Shown here: positions 1 through 7,941 of the stretch, in pieces
Numbering within the stretch: position 1 is the first letter of the stretch
How the letters are laid out: each line of letters starts with the position of its first letter
From: an uncultured Prevotella sp.
GTDB taxonomy: Bacteria > Bacteroidota > Bacteroidia > Bacteroidales > Bacteroidaceae
NCBI GenBank assembly: GCA_900550035.1
Contig: URQS01000004.1
Span: forward strand, 1-64,000
Reading direction: 5' to 3'
Length of the DNA: 64,000 nt
Translations under genes and position numbers: made by a program
Notes under the pieces: generated by a model
Told to the model about the DNA's origin: nothing
Databases searched by the model: none
What the model saw: the letters and a program-made list of their open reading frames with translations, nothing else

Positions 1-9
1 AAATACGAA

Positions 10-50
10 AGTAGGAGATAAACACCTATGATTAGTATTTACCTCCTACT
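10..50. repeat. Imperfect inverted repeat near window start
   Basis: Arms at 10-17 (AGTAGGAG) and 43-50 are complementary and the pairing continues imperfectly inward, giving a stem of about 15 bp with a short loop. It lies upstream of the beta-helix lipoprotein gene. It may be a terminator of a gene to the left of the window or a dispersed palindromic repeat; the sequence alone does not decide. Confidence 0.4.
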
Positions 51-109
51 CGATTTTATTACTTTTTGATAGTTGCTGCAATAAATCACGAGCTTTCTCG
101 TTATCAATA

Positions 110-1561
110 ATGATGAAAGCAATAATCTACAACATACTGTTTTTTATAGGTATAATAACTTTGTGTGCCTGTAATGATGATGATACGTTCACAACGTCCA
201 CCCGCAATGTGCTGACATTCTCAACGGATACATTGCGGCTTGATACGGTATTCTCAACAGAACCGTCGTCGACCCGTTCGTTTTGGGTCTACAACAATTC
301 GGGCGACGGATTGCGTTGCAAGAGTGTGCGTCTTGAAGGGGGCAACCAGCATGGATTTCGTGTCAATGTGGATGGAGTATATCTCAGTCCGGAGCAAGGC
401 TACAAGGCTGATAGGATTGAAGTGCGCAACGGAGACAGCATACGTGTCTTTGTTGAAGTGACAACGGCTAATGCTAACAGCGATGTTCCTAAATGTATTG
501 AGGACAATCTGGTGTTTGCGCTTGAGAGTGGGCGCGAGCAGAGGGTAGCGCTTGAGGCGTGGGCGTGGGATGCTAACATGATACGCAATGTGACGGTAGG
601 CGAGGACATGACTTTGTCGCCAGGCAAGCCACTTGTAGTATATGGTATGATGACGGTAGAAGAAGGGGCTACTCTGAATATTGCTCCTGGCACAACGGTT
701 TATTTCCACGGTGATGCTGGCATTGATGTTAAAGGCAAGCTGATATGTAAGGGCAATCAGTCGGCTGGTATAGTGTTGCGTGGTGACAGGCTCGACCGTA
801 TGTTCGATTATCTGCCGTACGACCGTATGAGTGGACAATGGCGTGGCATTCGATTTGAAGAAACATCATACGGCAACGAGTTGGATTATGTGGATATTCA
901 TGGGGCGTTTGATGGTGTGCAGGTAGATTCGTCGGACGTGACACGTCAGACACTTGCCATAAGAAATTCTACCATCCACAACTGTCAAGGCAATGCTCTT
1001 GGTGTGGTGAATTCGAATGTTTTCGTGGAGAATTGTCAGCTGACGAATGCATTGGGCAATTGCTTGAGTGTAGACGGTGGAAACGTCACCGTAAATAGTT
1101 CTACAATGGCACAGTTTTATCCGTTTGACGCATTGAGAGCCAGTGCGTTAGGCTTCTCGGGATATACTCATCCGCTTGTGTCGTTCAAGATGGCTAACAG
1201 CATTGTTACGGGCTATTCGGACGATGAAATGATGGGGCTGAAACCAGCGGATGGCAGCGAGAATGCTTTCAACTATGATTTTGCCAACTGCATAATACGT
1301 ACTCCTGAGGTTAACGATAAAGAAAAGGCACATTATACGGATGTGATTTTTGAAGATGTCAAGGATACCATAAGTTATGGACATAAGCATTTTGTGCTTG
1401 TCGACGCAAATATGCAACGCTATGATTTCCACTTGCGTAAGGAGTCGGCTGCTATAGATAAGGCCAATGTGCAAACCTCAACCAAGCACGACCATGACGG
1501 ACGTGAGCGAGGAGACAAGCCGGATGTTGGAGCTTATGAATATATAACAAACAAAGAGTAA
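110..1561 (+). CDS. Predicted surface lipoprotein with right-handed beta-helix
   Basis: This 483-aa protein starts with two Met codons (110 or 113) and a hydrophobic signal peptide ending in the lipobox LCAC, so Cys21 would be lipidated. The residues after it are N-D-D-D, which fits the acidic export signal that sends Bacteroidetes lipoproteins to the cell surface. From about residue 180 onward there are short beta-strand repeats (NIAPGTTVYF, GIDVKGKL and similar) typical of right-handed parallel beta-helix proteins; the C-terminus has the DKPDVGAYEY ending common in this family. The ligand is unknown. It ends 5 bp before the cytidine deaminase gene, so the two may be co-transcribed. The fold and surface location are inferred from pattern, and no catalytic residues were recognised. 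Confidence 0.75.
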   Translation: MMKAIIYNILFFIGIITLCACNDDDTFTTSTRNVLTFSTDTLRLDTVFSTEPSSTRSFWVYNNSGDGLRCKSVRLEGGNQHGFRVNVDGVYLSPEQGYKADRIEVRNGDSIRVFVEVTTANANSDVPKCIEDNLVFALESGREQRVALEAWAWDANMIRNVTVGEDMTLSPGKPLVVYGMMTVEEGATLNIAPGTTVYFHGDAGIDVKGKLICKGNQSAGIVLRGDRLDRMFDYLPYDRMSGQWRGIRFEETSYGNELDYVDIHGAFDGVQVDSSDVTRQTLAIRNSTIHNCQGNALGVVNSNVFVENCQLTNALGNCLSVDGGNVTVNSSTMAQFYPFDALRASALGFSGYTHPLVSFKMANSIVTGYSDDEMMGLKPADGSENAFNYDFANCIIRTPEVNDKEKAHYTDVIFEDVKDTISYGHKHFVLVDANMQRYDFHLRKESAAIDKANVQTSTKHDHDGRERGDKPDVGAYEYITNKE

Positions 1562-1565
1562 AATT

Positions 1566-2045
1566 ATGAAGACAATAAATCTCAATATCGCTATAAATCA
1601 TTGTCAGCTGGACGAGCTTACCGTTGCCGATCGTGAACTCATAGAACGGGCAATGAAGGCAACTGACAATGCTTACGCCGAATACAGTCATTTCTATGTC
1701 GGTGCAGCCCTGCGCCTTGCCAATGGCAGGATAGTGATAGGAGCCAATCAAGAGAATGCGGCTTTCCCCTCAGGGTTATGCGCAGAACGTACAGCCGTCT
1801 TCAGCGCACAGGCCAATTTTCCTGACCAGTCAATAGATGCTCTTGCTCTTGTAGCGCGCAATGATAACGAACTGATAGACAATCCCGTTACGCCGTGTGG
1901 AGCCTGTCGTCAGGTGTTGCTTGGTGTGGAAGAACGCTATGGTCTACCAATGCGCATACTTATGTACGGCAAAAGTGGGGTGTATAGCGTTGGTTCGGCG
2001 AAAGATTTATTGCCATTGTCGTTTGTCGATTCAAGTATGAAATAG
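1566..2045 (+). CDS. cdd: Cytidine deaminase
   Basis: This 159-aa cytosolic enzyme hydrolytically deaminates cytidine and deoxycytidine to uridine and deoxyuridine in pyrimidine salvage. The zinc site of the homotetrameric class is visible: Cys72-Ala-Glu74 (CAE, with Glu74 the proton shuttle) and Cys111 and Cys114 in PCGACRQ. The substrate-binding stretch around GANQENAAFPSG precedes it. The length is slightly above the usual 130-140 aa because of an N-terminal extension. It starts 5 bp after the beta-helix lipoprotein, so it probably depends on the upstream promoter; the next gene has its own promoter. Confident from motifs. Confidence 0.93.
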   Translation: MKTINLNIAINHCQLDELTVADRELIERAMKATDNAYAEYSHFYVGAALRLANGRIVIGANQENAAFPSGLCAERTAVFSAQANFPDQSIDALALVARNDNELIDNPVTPCGACRQVLLGVEERYGLPMRILMYGKSGVYSVGSAKDLLPLSFVDSSMK

Positions 2046-2104
2046 TGATATTGGTCAATAAGATACGTATATTGGTCGGTTTATACATTAAAAATTTGTA
2101 ATCG

Positions 2105-2137
2105 CTTTACACTTTCCTTTTTTTTTAGTACTTTTGC
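2105..2137 (+). promoter_or_regulatory. Bacteroidetes-type promoter for mmdA operon
   Basis: TActTTTGC at 2129-2137 matches the -7 consensus TAnnTTTG. A weak -33 box (TTTAC, 2105-2109) lies about 19 bp upstream. The start codon of mmdA follows 37 bp after the -7 element. Confidence 0.7.
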
Positions 2138-2173
2138 ACGGTATTTTAAGAACAATATAACATATATAAAAAT

Positions 2174-3739
2174 ATGAGCAAACAAGTAGAAAAAATCAAA
2201 GAATTGGTCGCAAAGCGCGAGCAGGCTTGTCTTGGTGGTGGTGAAAAGGCCATTGAGAAGCAGCACGCACGTGGCAAATACACAGCGCGTGAACGTATCG
2301 AAATGCTTGTAGACGAGGGTTCGTTCGAAGAGTATGATATGTTCAAGAAGCACCGTTGCACAAACTTCGGTATGGATAAGAAGCATTATTATGGTGACGG
2401 TGTAGTAGCTGGTAGTGCAACAATAGAAGGCCGATTGGTATACGTATATGCTCAGGACTTCACTGTCAACGGCGGTTCGCTCTCTGAGACAATGGCACAG
2501 AAGATTTGCAAGGTAATGGATATGGCCATGACAATGGGTGCACCTGTTATCTGTATGAACGACTCAGGTGGTGCACGTATTCAGGAAGGTATCTGCGCTC
2601 TTGCCGGTTATGGTGAGATATTCGAACGCAACATTCTTGCTTCGGGTGTGATTCCGCAGATTTCTGCCATCATGGGTCCGTGTGCAGGCGGTGCCGTTTA
2701 CTCGCCAGCCCTTACCGACTTCATCATCATGAAGGAGCAGACCTCTTACATGTTCCTTACAGGTCCGAAGGTTGTTAAGACCGTTACCGGTGAGGACATC
2801 GACGCTGAACATCTTGGTGGCGCTTCTGTTCACGCAACAAAGAGTGGTGTGACACATTTCGCAGCCAAGACAGAGGAAGAGGCCATCGAGATGATCAAGA
2901 GCTTGCTCTCGTTCATCCCGAGCAACAACACAGAGGAGGCTCCTCGTGTAGAGTGCAACGACCCGATCAACCGTATGGAGGATTCGCTCAACGAGATAAT
3001 CCCTGACGATCCCAACAAGGCTTACGATATGTACAAGGTTATCGGTGCCATTACCGACAACGGCGAGTTCTTCGAGGTACAGCCTAAGTTTGCTAAGAAC
3101 ATCATCATCGGTTTCGCACGTTTCAACGGTCAGAGTGTTGGTATTGTAGCCAACCAGCCGGCAGCTTATGCAGGTGTGCTCGACGTTAACGCCAGCCGCA
3201 AGGCAGCACGTTTCGTACGTTTCTGCGATGCTTTCAATATTCCTATCGTTTCGCTTGTTGACGTTCCTGGATTCCTTCCCGGTACAGGTCAGGAGTACAA
3301 CGCTGTTATTCAGCACGGTGCACAGCTTCTCTTCGCTTACGGTGAGGCTACAGTACCTAAGATTACAATCACCCTGCGCAAGAGCTACGGTGGTTCGCAC
3401 ATCGTTATGGGCTGCAAGCAGCTTCGTGCCGACCTTAACTTTGCATGGCCGTCGTCAGAGATTGCCGTTATGGGTGCCAGCGGTGCTGTTGCCATCCTGT
3501 GTGGCAAGGAAGCCAAGGTCAAGAAAGAGGCAGGAGAGGATGTTAAGGCATTCCTCGCAGAGAAGGAAGAGGAATATACCGAGAAGTTTGCCAATCCGTA
3601 TGAGGCTGCCTCATATGGCTACATTGACGATGTTATCGAGCCGCGCAATACACGTTTCCGTATCTGCCGTGGTTTGGCACAGCTTGCCACAAAGCGTCAG
3701 TCATTGCCGGCAAAGAAGCATGGCTGCATGCCGATGTAA
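2174..3739 (+). CDS. mmdA: Methylmalonyl-CoA decarboxylase / propionyl-CoA carboxylase carboxyltransferase subunit
   Basis: This 521-aa protein is a full-length acyl-CoA carboxyltransferase (beta-type) subunit. It moves a carboxyl group between an acyl-CoA and the biotin of a carrier protein. The two crotonase-like halves are visible, with acyl-CoA binding around the Gly-rich NDSGGARIQEG segment (about 125-135) and the biotin half around GASGAVAILCG (about 434-444). It is followed by an MmdE-like small gene and a biotin carrier gene, the arrangement of sodium-pumping methylmalonyl-CoA decarboxylase operons. That suggests a role in the succinate-propionate pathway, but a propionyl-CoA carboxylase role cannot be excluded because the membrane beta subunit is not nearby. 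Confidence 0.88.
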   Translation: MSKQVEKIKELVAKREQACLGGGEKAIEKQHARGKYTARERIEMLVDEGSFEEYDMFKKHRCTNFGMDKKHYYGDGVVAGSATIEGRLVYVYAQDFTVNGGSLSETMAQKICKVMDMAMTMGAPVICMNDSGGARIQEGICALAGYGEIFERNILASGVIPQISAIMGPCAGGAVYSPALTDFIIMKEQTSYMFLTGPKVVKTVTGEDIDAEHLGGASVHATKSGVTHFAAKTEEEAIEMIKSLLSFIPSNNTEEAPRVECNDPINRMEDSLNEIIPDDPNKAYDMYKVIGAITDNGEFFEVQPKFAKNIIIGFARFNGQSVGIVANQPAAYAGVLDVNASRKAARFVRFCDAFNIPIVSLVDVPGFLPGTGQEYNAVIQHGAQLLFAYGEATVPKITITLRKSYGGSHIVMGCKQLRADLNFAWPSSEIAVMGASGAVAILCGKEAKVKKEAGEDVKAFLAEKEEEYTEKFANPYEAASYGYIDDVIEPRNTRFRICRGLAQLATKRQSLPAKKHGCMPM

Positions 3740-3761
3740 TAACACTTAACATCAAATCATA

Positions 3762-3917
3762 ATGAAGGTGGACAAGAATATCTATGCAGCCATAGCAATG
3801 GCTTTATATGAGTACCAGGGCAACAATGTTCATGACAAGGAACCTGGTTTCATAACAATACAGCCACGTCAGACGATGTGGAACGCCAAGTTCTTGAGTT
3901 TAACAGCTAAACCATAA
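3762..3917 (+). CDS. MmdE/OadG C-terminal-like small subunit (51 aa)
   Basis: This very short gene (ATG at 3762, TAA at 3915) lies 22 bp after mmdA and 10 bp before the biotin carrier. It encodes 51 residues with the pattern YAAIAMALYEY, then VHDKEPGFITI, then WNAKFLSL. This resembles the soluble C-terminal tail of OadG/MmdD gamma/delta subunits and, in size and position, the 55-aa epsilon subunit MmdE of Veillonella methylmalonyl-CoA decarboxylase, which stabilises the complex. There is no membrane segment. The assignment rests on family memory and synteny; a search against OadG/MmdE profiles would settle it. Confidence 0.72.
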   Translation: MKVDKNIYAAIAMALYEYQGNNVHDKEPGFITIQPRQTMWNAKFLSLTAKP

Positions 3918-3927
3918 ATACAGGGAA

Positions 3928-4353
3928 ATGAAAGAATTCAAATATACAATCGACGGACAGGAATATAAAGTCCAGATAGAGGATGTTGAGGGCAATATCG
4001 CCAGCGTGAATGTTAACGGTGAGGCTTTCAAGGTCGAGATGGAGCAGGAGGCAGAGCCTGAGAAGAAGAAGGTTGTACTCGGTCAGCCCACTGCTGCTGC
4101 AGAAGAAGGCGAAGCAACAAGTGCTGCCAGTGTGAATACTGCCAATGCGCTTAAGGCTCCGCTGCCTGGCGTTGTAACAGAAATTAAGGTTGCTGTGGGC
4201 GACGAGGTTAAAGCAGGCGACGTTGTCGTTGTGCTTGAGGCTATGAAGATGGCCAATAACCTTGAGGCTGAGAAGGACGGCAAGGTGACAGCAATCTGTG
4301 TAAAGAATGGAGAAAGTGTTCTTGAAGACGCTCCGCTTGTTGTAATTGAATAA
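3928..4353 (+). CDS. mmdC: Biotin carboxyl carrier subunit of acyl-CoA (de)carboxylase
   Basis: This 141-aa carrier has an N-terminal charged domain (1-50), an Ala/Glu-rich flexible linker (about 52-72) and a C-terminal biotinyl domain. The biotinylation site is EAMKM, with Lys107 the modified residue. The domain order and the Ala/Pro-type linker match decarboxylase gamma/biotin subunits. It ends the mmdA operon: a hairpin terminator follows at 4397. No sodium-pump beta subunit (oadB/mmdB) follows, unlike many Bacteroidales operons, so the complex must recruit it from elsewhere or work as a plain carboxylase. Confidence 0.9.
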   Translation: MKEFKYTIDGQEYKVQIEDVEGNIASVNVNGEAFKVEMEQEAEPEKKKVVLGQPTAAAEEGEATSAASVNTANALKAPLPGVVTEIKVAVGDEVKAGDVVVVLEAMKMANNLEAEKDGKVTAICVKNGESVLEDAPLVVIE

Positions 4354-4396
4354 TAAGAAGGAGTATTCGGCAAGAATACATCAATGTTATACAATG

Positions 4397-4443
4397 GATG
4401 CGATGGTTCTCTGATATAAAGAGGCTGTCGCATCTATTTTTTG
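4397..4443 (+). terminator. Rho-independent terminator after mmd operon
   Basis: Arms GATGCGA (4397-4403) and TCGCATC (4428-4434), with an internal CTCT/AGAG pairing, are followed by a T-rich run. It closes the mmdA-mmdC unit. The rest of the 4354-4759 spacer holds only the degP promoter and AT-rich leader. Confidence 0.75.
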
Positions 4444-4614
4444 TAGGTATACAGGGATATGATTCATAGGGTGTCTAAGGAGTTTGGCGCATGCACGATT
4501 AAACAAAAGTGAAAAACCGACAGGTGATTTTTAACAGCCGTTAATATGTTAAATTATAGTGTTAAAATGGAATAAAGATACATGCCAAAATGACACATTA
4601 ACAAATATTGCGTC

Positions 4615-4622
4615 TATATTTG
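4615..4622 (+). promoter_or_regulatory. -7 promoter element for degP
   Basis: TAtaTTTG followed by C fits the Bacteroidetes -7 box. It lies 137 bp before the degP start, implying a leader of roughly 130 nt; a weak TGAC-like -33 box sits about 20 bp upstream. Confidence 0.6.
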
Positions 4623-4759
4623 CAACCGAAAAAGAGAAAATGCTATTGTTTTAACACAACTACGACTTGTGAAGGCTTCAATGTGTCAGAATGCAAGTTT
4701 GTGTTAACATAAGCATTTTAACTATAAAATGATAATAAAAACAATAAAGTAAAAGAACT

Positions 4760-6229
4760 ATGAAAAAGTATTCTAAGTATTTGGTTGTGGCAATGAGCGC
4801 ACTTGCCTTTGCCTTTTCTACTGGAACCTTGATAAAGGTGAATGCTACACAGGCTCCTTCGACAGCAGTGCCGGCGCAGCCCGTTGACCTCACATATGCT
4901 GCCGAGAAGTCGTTGCCTTCGGTAGTACACATTCTCAGCACAAAGAATTCTAAGATTCAGACCGTTGAGGTACAGAGCGACCCGTTCTCGGATTTCTTCA
5001 GCGACCCGTTCGGATTCTTTGGCAATCCCAACCAGGGACAGGACGGCAAGCAGAGACGTAGCGTGCGCACACCTAAGCAGCAGGGCTCTGGCTCAGGTGT
5101 TATCATCTCTACCGACGGATATATTGTGACAAACAATCACGTTGTAGCCGATGCCGACGAGCTCACGGTGACACTCAACGACAACAAGGAGTATTCGGCA
5201 CGCATCATCGGTACAGACAAGACCACTGACCTTGCACTCATCAAGATTGACGCAAAGAATCTGCCTGCCATAACTATCGCCAATAGCGAGGACATTAAGG
5301 TAGGCGAGTGGGTGCTGGCAGTAGGCAACCCGTTCAACCTTACCAACACAGTCACAGCAGGTATTGTCAGTGCCAAGGGCCGTTCGCTTTATCAGAACGG
5401 TGTAGAGTCGTTCATCCAGACCGATGCAGCCATCAATCCGGGCAACTCAGGCGGTGCGCTTGTAAATACCCGTGGCGAACTCATCGGTATCAATGCCATG
5501 CTCTACTCGCAGACAGGTTCGTTCAGCGGTTATGGTTTCGCCATTCCTACATCTATTATGAACAAGGTAGTTGACGACCTCAAGAAGTATGGAACCGTTC
5601 AGCGTGCCGTTATCGGTATTCAGGGACAGGATGTCAAGAACTATGTTGACGCTCAGAAGGAGCAGGGCAAGGACATCGACCTTGGCACAATGGAAGGCAT
5701 CTACGTGGCCAAGATTGTAGAAGAGAGCTCAGCCGAGGAAGCTGGTCTGAAGGTAGGCGACGTCATTACCGCCATCGACGGAAAGGAAATGAACAAGATG
5801 GCCGACCTGCAGGAGTATCTTGCCAAGAAGCGTCCGGGCGACAAGGTGTCGGTATCATATCTGCGCGACAAGAAGAAGGCAAGCAAGACATTGACACTGA
5901 AGAACGAGCAGGGCAATACACAGGTAGTGAAGAAGGCCGACCTCGACGTGCTCGGAGGCAACTTCCGCGCAATCACCGAAAGTCAGAAGAAGCAGCTGAA
6001 CATTGGCTACGGACTTGAAGTGTTGAAGGTCAACTCAGGCAAGTTCAAGGATGCCGGCATCATCAAGGGCTTCATCATCCAGCGTGTCAACGATACCCCT
6101 GTGAAGACCATTGAAGACCTGCAGAACCTCGTGAAGGAGGCTTCTACAAGCCGCAATCCTGTACTCTACATACAGGGTGTTTATCCTACAGGCAAGAAGG
6201 CTTACTTCGCTGTTCCGCTTGAAGATTAA
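4760..6229 (+). CDS. degP: DegP/HtrA (Do) family periplasmic serine protease-chaperone
   Basis: This 489-aa envelope protease degrades or refolds misfolded periplasmic and outer-membrane proteins. It has a signal peptide (about 1-30), a trypsin-like domain and two PDZ domains (about 285-380 and 395-485). The catalytic triad is His127 (TNNHVVAD), Asp157 (TTDLALIK) and Ser230 (NPGNSGGA). A long flexible insert rich in Phe, Asp and Gly (about 75-108) corresponds to the LA-loop region. It is monocistronic, with its own promoter about 140 bp upstream and a structured 3' region before rpoD. Confidence 0.95.
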   Translation: MKKYSKYLVVAMSALAFAFSTGTLIKVNATQAPSTAVPAQPVDLTYAAEKSLPSVVHILSTKNSKIQTVEVQSDPFSDFFSDPFGFFGNPNQGQDGKQRRSVRTPKQQGSGSGVIISTDGYIVTNNHVVADADELTVTLNDNKEYSARIIGTDKTTDLALIKIDAKNLPAITIANSEDIKVGEWVLAVGNPFNLTNTVTAGIVSAKGRSLYQNGVESFIQTDAAINPGNSGGALVNTRGELIGINAMLYSQTGSFSGYGFAIPTSIMNKVVDDLKKYGTVQRAVIGIQGQDVKNYVDAQKEQGKDIDLGTMEGIYVAKIVEESSAEEAGLKVGDVITAIDGKEMNKMADLQEYLAKKRPGDKVSVSYLRDKKKASKTLTLKNEQGNTQVVKKADLDVLGGNFRAITESQKKQLNIGYGLEVLKVNSGKFKDAGIIKGFIIQRVNDTPVKTIEDLQNLVKEASTSRNPVLYIQGVYPTGKKAYFAVPLED

Positions 6230-6278
6230 AGAAGCTTCATCCGGAACGTAGAGTGACGCAAACTGTAATATATAGATA

Positions 6279-6375
6279 GCGGAGGACTCAGGCCTGCGCA
6301 GCATGAAATCAGACACATATTATTATGAATGTAGTGTTGGTTGCATTGTTTGCTGCGTAGGCTGGAGGCCTCCGC
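6279..6375. other. Large imperfect stem-loop between degP and rpoD
   Basis: The 25-nt arms at 6279-6303 and 6351-6375 both contain GCGGAGG/CCTCCGC and TGCGCAGCA/TGCTGCGTA and pair imperfectly around a 47-nt loop. It could act as the degP terminator, an mRNA-stabilising structure or a dispersed palindrome. No long T-run follows immediately, so a simple terminator is not certain. Confidence 0.5.
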
Positions 6376-6433
6376 CGTTGTTTTACGGCAATTTGTATTC
6401 TTGTCACTATAAAGTAAAATAAGCAATGAAAAA

Positions 6434-6465
6434 TTTGCGACAACCAATATTATTGGTTAAATTTG
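6434..6465 (+). promoter_or_regulatory. Promoter for rpoD
   Basis: TTTG at 6434-6437 and TAaaTTTG at 6458-6465 are separated by 20 bp, an excellent Bacteroidetes housekeeping promoter. A possible TTG start at 6463 lies inside the -7 box, so the ATG at 6496 must be the real start. Confidence 0.8.
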
Positions 6466-6495
6466 CAAAACATAATATCAAAAAAACAGCACTTA

Positions 6496-7359
6496 ATGAG
6501 ACAACTGAAAATCACAAGCTCAATAACAAATCGAGAGAATGCCTCGCTTGATAAGTATCTTCATGACATTGGACATGAAGAGCTGATATCCGTAGAGGAA
6601 GAGGCAGAATTGGCTCGCCGTATAAAGAAGGGCGACCGAAAGGCTTTGGAGAAGCTTACTAAATCCAATTTACGTTTTGTTGTCTCTGTTGCCAAGCAAT
6701 ACCAGAATCAGGGATTGAGTCTTCCTGACCTTATTAACGAAGGTAATATTGGTCTGCTGAAAGCTGCCGAGAAATTTGATGAGACACGAGGCTTTAAATT
6801 CATTTCGTATGCAGTATGGTGGATACGTCAGAGCATTCTTCAGGCTATAGCCGAGCAGAGCCGTGTGGTACGTTTGCCGCTTAATCAGGTGGGCAGTGTT
6901 AATAAAATTAACCGTATTCTCAACCAGTTTGAGCAGGAGAACGAGCGTCGTCCGAGTATTGACGAAATAGCTGAGAAGACAGACATACCTCACGATAAAA
7001 TTGAGGATGTGCTGAAGGTGAATACGCATCAGGTTTCGGTTGATGCTCCAGTGTCTGATAGCGACGCTACAAGCATGATCGACTTTATGCAGAGTGATGC
7101 AGAGCCCGAAACCGACAATACGCTGCTTATGGAGTCGCTGCGTGAGGAGATAGCAAGCGCACTTACTGCGCTCAATGAGCGTGAGCGTAATGTGATAGAG
7201 GCTTATTACGGCATAAATCAGCCTGAGTGCACAATGGAAGAGATTGGACATAAATATGGACTTACTCGCGAACGTGTGCGTCAGATACGTGAGAAGGCTA
7301 TACGCAAGCTTAAGCAGAACACCAAGAACAAGATGCTGAAAGCCTATCTTGGTAGATAA
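6496..7359 (+). CDS. rpoD: Primary RNA polymerase sigma factor
   Basis: This 287-aa group 1 sigma factor directs RNA polymerase to the TAnnTTTG promoters found throughout this window. It has region 1.2 at the N-terminus, region 2 (DLINEGN, then the -7 box and melting helix with YAVWWIRQ), region 3, and region 4 with the helix-turn-helix TRERVRQIREKAIRKLK. The short form lacking region 1.1 is the usual Bacteroidetes type. The start at 6496 gives the family-typical N-terminus MRQLKIT; an upstream in-frame TTG falls inside the promoter. It is preceded by its own strong promoter. Confidence 0.96.
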   Translation: MRQLKITSSITNRENASLDKYLHDIGHEELISVEEEAELARRIKKGDRKALEKLTKSNLRFVVSVAKQYQNQGLSLPDLINEGNIGLLKAAEKFDETRGFKFISYAVWWIRQSILQAIAEQSRVVRLPLNQVGSVNKINRILNQFEQENERRPSIDEIAEKTDIPHDKIEDVLKVNTHQVSVDAPVSDSDATSMIDFMQSDAEPETDNTLLMESLREEIASALTALNERERNVIEAYYGINQPECTMEEIGHKYGLTRERVRQIREKAIRKLKQNTKNKMLKAYLGR

Positions 7360-7419
7360 AGTGCAAACCTTGAAGTGTAAGGATAATAATAAACATATAA
7401 AAAGATTTTCAACAAGAAG

Positions 7420-7911
7420 ATGAAGACAAGTAGACTGTTTATAAAATCATTTATAATAGTTTTAGTTGCAATGCTTATGCCGAAGATGGCAAATGCAGCG
7501 CAGAAGAAGGCACCACTGTTCGTTTATGGTTTTGCCACTTCGTTCAACGATTCGACTGTGTATTTCACCGAGATTCAGCTTATGGACGGCACATGGGTAG
7601 ACAGCAAGACTGGTTTTCTCTATAGCCGTGACAACTATTCATACCAGCTGCGCGAGGCGCTTAAGGCTCGTGGCTTTAAGAATCCTACATGTGTTACGAT
7701 TTATGGCAAGACAAGAAAGGATGTTGAGAAGAAGTATTTCAATATGAAGAAACGTTATGCTGCCAATGGACGTTATAACGTACAATATCTCACAGCCAAC
7801 GACTTTTCGTTCGAACCGATAGAGCCAGACGAAAGCGAAAAGAACTCGACACTTTCCAAAAAGGAAAAGAAAGAGAAGAAGGTAAAAAAGGAGAAAAAGG
7901 CAAAGAAATAA
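7420..7911 (+). CDS. Secreted protein with Lys-rich tail, function unknown
   Basis: This 163-aa protein begins with a clear signal peptide (about 1-27, ending ANAAQ). A globular region of about 110 residues contains VYFTEIQLMDG and a VTIYGKTRKDVEKKYF segment. The last 20 or so residues are nearly all Lys and Glu, a highly charged tail that could bind nucleic acid, lipid A or acidic polysaccharide. It is not a family I can name. It ends 30 bp before the HPr-kinase-like gene in the same direction, so it may share that operon, though it also sits close behind rpoD. Confidence 0.6.
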   Translation: MKTSRLFIKSFIIVLVAMLMPKMANAAQKKAPLFVYGFATSFNDSTVYFTEIQLMDGTWVDSKTGFLYSRDNYSYQLREALKARGFKNPTCVTIYGKTRKDVEKKYFNMKKRYAANGRYNVQYLTANDFSFEPIEPDESEKNSTLSKKEKKEKKVKKEKKAKK

Positions 7912-7941
7912 TTGCCAAGTGTATAGCAAAGAAACAAAACA

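Noticed and set aside
46..133. Minus-strand open frame of about 28 residues ending at 46-48 with a helix-like DNEKARDLLQQLSK
   Set aside because: It has no start and a stop close upstream, and overlaps the beginning of the lipoprotein gene; it could be a gene remnant, but the evidence is too thin to annotate.
2564..3400. Long open frame on the minus strand across mmdA
   Set aside because: It is the shadow of a strongly coding gene on the plus strand; the encoded peptide resembles no protein family.
6463..6495. Earlier TTG start for rpoD
   Set aside because: The TTG lies inside the -7 promoter box, so it cannot be in the transcript; ATG 6496 gives the family-typical N-terminus.
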